A stretch of DNA of 45,342 nt from contig JAFTPH010000056.1 in the NCBI GenBank assembly GCA_017463365.1, positions 1 through 45,342 on the forward strand, given 5' to 3'. The notes under the pieces are model-generated. The model searched no databases, was not told the DNA's origin, and was given only the letters and a program-made list of their open reading frames with translations. Both the position numbers and the translations under genes were made by a program. Source of the stretch: Bacilli bacterium. GTDB taxonomy: Bacteria; Bacillota_I; Bacilli_A; ML615J-28; CAG-313. Of the stretch, positions 40,712 to 45,342 are shown piece after piece (positions within the stretch are counted from its first letter, which is position 1; each line of letters starts with the position of its first letter).

Positions 40712-41386
40712 ATGGGATTATTTAACTTTTTATTTGGTAAAATGATTGATAAAAGAATCACTAAATACCAAAATGATCTAATAAATAAACAATATGCCGA
40801 AGTTGAGAATATGTATCGAACTATGAGAGGATGGAGACATGACTATCATAATCATATACAAACGATGAAAGCATATCTTCAAATGAATAAAATAGAAGAA
40901 TTAGAACAATACTTAAATAATTTAGATAAAGATTTAACAACTGTTGATACAGTAATTAAAACAGGTAATGTAATGGTTGATGCTATTTTAAATAGTAAGA
41001 TATCACTTGCTAAATCTAAATACATAAATGTTAATGCAAAAGCAATTGTTCCAAAAGAGTTAAAAATATTAGAAATTGATTTATGTGTGATAATTGGCAA
41101 TTTACTGGATAATGCAATTGAAGCTTGCATGAAATTAGATAATCCTAGTGATAGATTTATAAGAGTTTATGTCGATATATTTAAAGAACAACTTTACATC
41201 TCCGTTCAAAATTCAAATGGTGGGAAGATTAAAAAAATAGGGAAAACTTATCATACTACGAAAGAATCGAATTCACATGGGTTTGGACTTATTCGTGTAG
41301 ATAATATTGTTAATAAATATAATGGGTACATTAATCGTCAAAATGAAGAAGGCGTTTTTGCAACTGAAGTAATGTTACCACTATAG
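40712..41386 (+). CDS. GHKL-type histidine kinase, soluble form
   Basis: The phospho-acceptor region is RGWRHDYHNHIQTMKAYLQ (H43), of the AgrC/FsrC-like HPK10 type. The GHKL ATPase follows with the N box NLLDNAIEAC and the G box SHGFGLIRVDNIV. At 224 aa it lacks the multi-span sensor domain of AgrC. Only MGLFNFLFGKMI at the N terminus is hydrophobic, perhaps a membrane anchor. The sensing partner may therefore be another protein, such as one of the following ABC transporters. RBS AGAGGAG lies inside the regulator gene. Confidence 0.88.
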   Translation: MGLFNFLFGKMIDKRITKYQNDLINKQYAEVENMYRTMRGWRHDYHNHIQTMKAYLQMNKIEELEQYLNNLDKDLTTVDTVIKTGNVMVDAILNSKISLAKSKYINVNAKAIVPKELKILEIDLCVIIGNLLDNAIEACMKLDNPSDRFIRVYVDIFKEQLYISVQNSNGGKIKKIGKTYHTTKESNSHGFGLIRVDNIVNKYNGYINRQNEEGVFATEVMLPL

Positions 41387-41429
41387 AAAAATTCGTGCAC
41401 AATAATCGACATTTCGTGCACGAATTTTT
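41387..41429 (+). terminator. Terminator after the kinase gene
   Basis: AAAAATTCGTGCAC (41387-41400) pairs with GTGCACGAATTTTT (41416-41429). It coincides with the LytTR-site candidate. Confidence 0.8.
41392..41421 (+). promoter_or_regulatory. Candidate LytTR operator
   Basis: TTCGTGCAC occurs at 41392-41400 and again at 41413-41421, a perfect 9-base direct repeat with a 12-base spacer (21 bases repeat to repeat, two helical turns). It ends about 5 bases before the weak -35 of the ABC promoter. Known LytTR activators use this spacing and position. Confidence 0.68.
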
Positions 41430-41455
41430 AAATTATTAAAATAAATAAGTATAAT
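41427..41455 (+). promoter_or_regulatory. ABC exporter promoter with weak -35
   Basis: TATAAT (41450-41455) is good. The sequence 17 bases upstream (TTTAAA, 41427-41432) is a poor -35, as expected for an activator-dependent promoter. Confidence 0.6.
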
Positions 41456-41484
41456 ATAAGTGTATAGATTAGGAGGTTATACTT

Positions 41485-43308
41485 ATGAAGAAAAATAAAA
41501 CAAAAAAAGATAAACCTAAGTACGGGTTGATCTCTAATGTTATTTATGCTTATAAAAATATATGGAAGTATGATAAATTCTTAGTTTTTGCGGGACTATT
41601 AATAATTCCAGTTAGCTTGATAGTTAAAGCCATTGGCGTTTATCTTCCATCATATGTTTTAAATTTATTTCAGATATTTACAGAATTTGAGAAAATAGTT
41701 TTAGGTATTGGAATGATAATTCTCATTCAGTTTATAGCTGAAATAATTAAAATTGTTGTAGATGAAAAAAGTGATTCGGCAGCTTTAATTATTCTTTTTA
41801 GACTTCGAGCTCAGTTTGTTAGGGTGGAACATAGACGAGATTATTTTTTAACTTTATATGATGAATTTGTTGAAAAAGAAAATTATGCAAAAAGGGCAGT
41901 AGAAAATAATCATGCTGCAGGAGTGAATTATCCAATCCGTTTTTCTAATGTTACTTACCAAATACTTGCATTTATTTTATTTGGAACTATTGTTAGTTTT
42001 ATTAATCCAATAATTTTGGTGATAATTATTGTTGGTGTTTTTTCTAATTTTCTTATGTTAAAGTGGGAAAAAGATCAAAATGGAAAAACTTGGAAAAAAA
42101 GAGCTACAACTAACAAAAAATTAAATTACTTAAATTACTATGTTAATAGAGATTATCGTTGTGGTAAAGATATTAGATTATTTAGTTTGGTTGGTTATTT
42201 TAAACAATTAACAAAAAAAATAATGAAACAAACTGTTGAGGAACACCATGAAACCGAAAGACGTAGTTTTATGGTAGCACTAGTAAGTTTTTTAATGGTG
42301 TTTTTAAGAGATGGTGTTTCTTATTATTTTTTGATTAAAATGGTAATCGATGGAAAATTAAGTGCTTCCGAGTTTGTATTACATTTTTCTGCAATAACCG
42401 CTATATCAGAGTTATTGGTTAGTGTAATAAATTCATGGGGAGGAATTTATGAAGGATCTATTCAAATATCACATCTTAGAGAATATTATGAAATACCTAA
42501 TGTTTTAAAAGAAGAAGGTGGACTTAAAGCTGATTTGAGTAAACCATATGAAATAGAGTTTAAAAATGTTTCTTATAAATATCCTAAGAATGAAGAGTAT
42601 ACTTTAAAAAATATTAATATTAAAATAAAAGCAGGTGAAAAAATAGCAGTGGTAGGGCTTAATGGTGCTGGTAAAACTACATTAACAATGCTTATGTGCG
42701 GTTTATTACTTCCTACTGAAGGAGAAGTGCTATTAAATGGACATAACTTATTAGATTACAATAAATGGGAATTATATTCACTATTTAGTTTTGTAAGTCA
42801 AGTTAACTCAATAGTTCCTGCTTCAATCGAAGATAATATTTGTGTTAAAGAAGAAAAAGATTATAATAAATTAATAGAATGTTTAAAACTATCAGGTTTG
42901 TATGAAAAGGTGATGTCATTACCTGAAAAAGAAAAAACTCCTATTAATAAAAGAGTTTTTGATAATGGAATTGAACTTTCTGGTGGTGAAATCCAAAAGT
43001 TGATACTTGCAAGAGCTATTTACAAAAAACACTCAATACTTGTTTTAGATGAACCGACAAGTGCATTAGATCCGATTGCGGAAAGTGAAATGTATCAAAA
43101 ATATAATCAAATTGCAAGTCATGCAACATCTATATTTATTTCGCATCGCTTAGCTTCAACTAGATTTTGTGATCGAATAATATTCTTAAAAGATAATATA
43201 ATTGCTGAGCTTGGAACTCATGATGAGTTAATGGCTCTTGGAAAAGAATACAAAGCATTGTTTAATGTTCAAAGCAAATATTATAAGGAGGACTATAAAA
43301 ATGAATAA
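41485..43308 (+). CDS. ABC exporter half-transporter 1 (permease-ATPase)
   Basis: The 607-aa protein joins a membrane domain (helices around residues 32-55, 68-92, 155-192, 262-288 and 298-320) to an NBD with Walker A GLNGAGKT (391-398), signature LSGGEIQKL (498-506), Walker B ILVLDEP (518-524) and SHRLAS. RBS TAGGAGG precedes the ATG. The next exporter overlaps it by 8 bases, so a heterodimer is likely. Placement behind the LytTR/GHKL pair fits export of a peptide or antimicrobial, or self-protection. No peptide precursor gene is visible. Confidence 0.9.
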   Translation: MKKNKTKKDKPKYGLISNVIYAYKNIWKYDKFLVFAGLLIIPVSLIVKAIGVYLPSYVLNLFQIFTEFEKIVLGIGMIILIQFIAEIIKIVVDEKSDSAALIILFRLRAQFVRVEHRRDYFLTLYDEFVEKENYAKRAVENNHAAGVNYPIRFSNVTYQILAFILFGTIVSFINPIILVIIIVGVFSNFLMLKWEKDQNGKTWKKRATTNKKLNYLNYYVNRDYRCGKDIRLFSLVGYFKQLTKKIMKQTVEEHHETERRSFMVALVSFLMVFLRDGVSYYFLIKMVIDGKLSASEFVLHFSAITAISELLVSVINSWGGIYEGSIQISHLREYYEIPNVLKEEGGLKADLSKPYEIEFKNVSYKYPKNEEYTLKNINIKIKAGEKIAVVGLNGAGKTTLTMLMCGLLLPTEGEVLLNGHNLLDYNKWELYSLFSFVSQVNSIVPASIEDNICVKEEKDYNKLIECLKLSGLYEKVMSLPEKEKTPINKRVFDNGIELSGGEIQKLILARAIYKKHSILVLDEPTSALDPIAESEMYQKYNQIASHATSIFISHRLASTRFCDRIIFLKDNIIAELGTHDELMALGKEYKALFNVQSKYYKEDYKNE

Positions 43309-45130
43309 AAAAGAGTCAAACTTTTCATTAATAGTTCGAGGATATAAGTTATTATTTAAAGTATGTCCGAAGTTCATGAAATGGCAAATTATTAGTTCTA
43401 TTATTAATACTTTAATTCCCTTTTTTCCGATTTATATGTCTGCGATGATAATTAATGAATTATCATCTTCAAAAAGTCCTGAACGATTATTAACATTAGT
43501 TTTAATTACAGTTATTGGATTTTTAGTATTGTCAATAATAAGAAAAATAGTTAATGTACAATATTCATTACATAATAATTATGCTTATCATTCGCTCTCA
43601 TATTATATGCTAGACTATCAAAACAAAATGAAATATACTTATTTAGAAGATCCTGATGTCGAAAAATTAAAAGTTCAAATATATAATTATCAAAATGCTA
43701 CAGGTGCTGGAATAAACAAATTGATGTACGCAACATCGGTACTTGTTACAAGTATTGTTAATATTATAACTTCTTTCTCCTTGACATTATCTTTATTTAT
43801 AACAACAAGTAAAGAGTCATATAGTGGTATTTTAAACTTTATAAATAAACCATATTCTTTTATTATTGTTCTTGTAATGATGATTTTAACTATTACAATC
43901 AGTATGATATTATCATTAAAGTGTCAAAAGAAAATTAATAATTTATATCAAGAAATTGAAAGAGGTAATACTATGTTGATGAATGTAATGTCAACATATG
44001 GCTATAGTTCATATATAAATGGAATGAATGAAGTTATTACTGATCTTGAAGTAAGTGTCTTTGAACGTGATTCTTTTATTAAAGAAGCAGATAAAATTTC
44101 AATTAAATATGGTATTTCACTTAAAATTATAGAAACTTTATTAACAGTTTTAATAATGTTATATATAGCAGGTAAAATATGTACTAAATCAATAATGATT
44201 GGTGATTACATGTTATATGTAGCAACTATTACTAAACTAATTACAGGTGTATCGACTTTAATAAATCTTATAGGTAGTTTAGTTTACAACAATCAATTCT
44301 TAAAATTACTATTTGATTATTATGATTTACCAGATGATCGTTATTTGGGAACACTTCCAATTGAAAAAAGAAGTGATAACGAATATGAAATTGAATTTAA
44401 AAATGTATCATTCAAATATCCTAAAACAGACTTTTGGGCACTAAAGAATGTATCATTTAAATTTAAAATTGGTGAACGTTTAGCAATAGTCGGAATGAAT
44501 GGTAGTGGTAAAACAACATTAATAAAACTACTTTCACGATTATATGAACCAACTGAGGGAGTAATTACTTTAAATGGCATTGATATTAAAAAGTATGATT
44601 ATGATGAATACCAATCTATATTCTCAGTCGTATTCCAAGACTTCCATATTTTCGCATTTTCAATTAATGACAATGTATCTTGTTCGTTAAATGGAGATAG
44701 AGATAAAGTTATTAAGTGTTTAGAACAAGCAGGATTTGGTGAGAAATTAAAAGAATTACCAAATGGTATAGAAACAATTATCACTAAATTATATGATAAT
44801 GATGGAATTGAACTTTCAATGGGAGAAAAACAAAAACTGGCTATAGCAAGAGCATTATATAAAGATGCACCATTTGTAGTTTTAGATGAACCTACAGCAT
44901 CCCTTGATCCTATCTCAGAACAAGAAGTATATAATAAGTTTAATGAAATGGTCAAAGATAAAACTGCAATTTATATTTCTCACAGGTTATCATCTTGTAG
45001 ATTCTGTGATAAGATTGCGGTATTACATGAAGGAAAACTTGTTCAAGTAGGAAATCATGATGAACTTGTAAAAGATGAAAAATCAAAATACTTTGAACTA
45101 TGGAATGCTCAAGCACAATACTATAATTAG
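43301..45130 (+). CDS. ABC exporter half-transporter 2 (permease-ATPase)
   Basis: The 609-aa partner has membrane helices around residues 28-52, 63-82, 145-168, 185-206, 273-292 and 318-330. Its NBD has Walker A GMNGSGKT (398-405), signature LSMGEKQKL (Met in place of the usual first Gly), Walker B FVVLDEP and SHRLSS. The altered signature suggests one weaker composite ATP site, as in heterodimeric exporters. The start at 43301 follows AAGGAGGAC; an open frame from 43238 lies inside the previous gene. Confidence 0.9.
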   Translation: MNKKESNFSLIVRGYKLLFKVCPKFMKWQIISSIINTLIPFFPIYMSAMIINELSSSKSPERLLTLVLITVIGFLVLSIIRKIVNVQYSLHNNYAYHSLSYYMLDYQNKMKYTYLEDPDVEKLKVQIYNYQNATGAGINKLMYATSVLVTSIVNIITSFSLTLSLFITTSKESYSGILNFINKPYSFIIVLVMMILTITISMILSLKCQKKINNLYQEIERGNTMLMNVMSTYGYSSYINGMNEVITDLEVSVFERDSFIKEADKISIKYGISLKIIETLLTVLIMLYIAGKICTKSIMIGDYMLYVATITKLITGVSTLINLIGSLVYNNQFLKLLFDYYDLPDDRYLGTLPIEKRSDNEYEIEFKNVSFKYPKTDFWALKNVSFKFKIGERLAIVGMNGSGKTTLIKLLSRLYEPTEGVITLNGIDIKKYDYDEYQSIFSVVFQDFHIFAFSINDNVSCSLNGDRDKVIKCLEQAGFGEKLKELPNGIETIITKLYDNDGIELSMGEKQKLAIARALYKDAPFVVLDEPTASLDPISEQEVYNKFNEMVKDKTAIYISHRLSSCRFCDKIAVLHEGKLVQVGNHDELVKDEKSKYFELWNAQAQYYN

Positions 45131-45342
45131 TAATTAAATAAGTTAGAGGTTTTCAAACGGGTAGAATTGGAAAAGGTGTAAATTTATGAAGAAATGTTAT
45201 TAGAAAGCTAACTATATAAAAATCAAGTAAATAATTAAAAAATATTTTAGTTAGCTGAAAATTGTTCTTTGAAAAGTGAATATGGAAAAAAGGCATGATG
45301 AAAAGAGCCCATTTTAAGGCTTTTTTCAAAAATAGATAATAA
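45131..45342 (+). other. Right-end non-coding stretch with two hairpins
   Basis: AGCTAACTA (45206-45214) pairs with TAGTTAGCT (45248-45256) around an AT-rich loop with ATCAAGTAAA. A second, terminator-like hairpin AAAAGAGCC (45301-45309) with GGCTTTTTT (45318-45326) follows. I see no gene. Confidence 0.55.

Noticed and set aside
7565-45342. Genome-wide TGA=Trp code for this organism
   Set aside because: Several genes end in TGA right at the next gene's ribosome site (16831, 24399, 27371, 34002), and Trp is TGG throughout the large genes.

Overview
The window is a very AT-rich stretch from a low-GC Gram-positive bacterium. The Bacillota assignment, close to the gut Bacilli/Erysipelotrichia/Tenericutes-like groups, is an inference from three things: strong GGAGG ribosome sites, extended -10 promoters, and the secG-rnr-smpB order. 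The large genes are read with the standard code. Trp in rnr and the other core genes is TGG, and several genes end in TGA. One small gene (22549-22707) only makes sense if TGA is read as an amino acid.

Layout. (1) 1-7564 is housekeeping: a two-gene ABC exporter, secG, rnr (RNase R), smpB, a large TPR/Sel1 protein, a small minus-strand protein, a hotdog thioesterase and tRNA-Leu(GAG). (2) From just after the tRNA to the right end everything looks accessory. 7565-14950 holds T-arm-like fragments, an AAC(6')-type acetyltransferase, a Fic protein, an XRE regulator, a broken Abi_2 gene behind a structured leader, an AbrB/RelE toxin-antitoxin pair, a broken KilA-N gene, a MazG-like enzyme and an unknown gene. 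(3) 14583-18246 is an XRE regulator divergent from an unknown three-gene unit whose last gene (AlbA_2 ATPase-like) is frameshifted. (4) 18484-24646 holds a long sigma-like regulator, two XRE-TPR regulators, the TGA-containing small membrane ORF, and a HAD/methyltransferase/small membrane protein operon. (5) 24890-26420 is an IS110-family insertion sequence with a likely bridge RNA region. (6) 26556-33187 is rich in small-molecule enzymes: GNAT, a three-domain fusion, three Nudix genes in a row (one fused to GNAT), and a MerR operon with a pyroglutamyl-peptidase-like gene. (7) 33283-45130 holds a MerR regulator with its target promoter, a lipoprotein, two more long sigma-like regulators (one followed by an S41 protease), and a LytTR/GHKL two-component system in front of an ABC exporter pair.

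Working together. Most accessory units are separated by the same compact junction: a hairpin terminator, then within about 5-20 bases a -35 resembling TAGAAA/TAGATA/TTGAAA, exactly 17 bases, and TATAAT (often TGgTATAAT). This makes the region look like an array of independently transcribed cassettes. Regulators sit next to their probable targets. MerR promoters have 19- and 20-base spacers, and the LytTR regulator faces a matched 9-base direct repeat with a 12-base spacer in front of the ABC exporter. The most unusual points are the TGA-bearing ORF, the three long sigma-like paralogues with related leaders, the bistable Abi leader, and the IS110 non-coding end.
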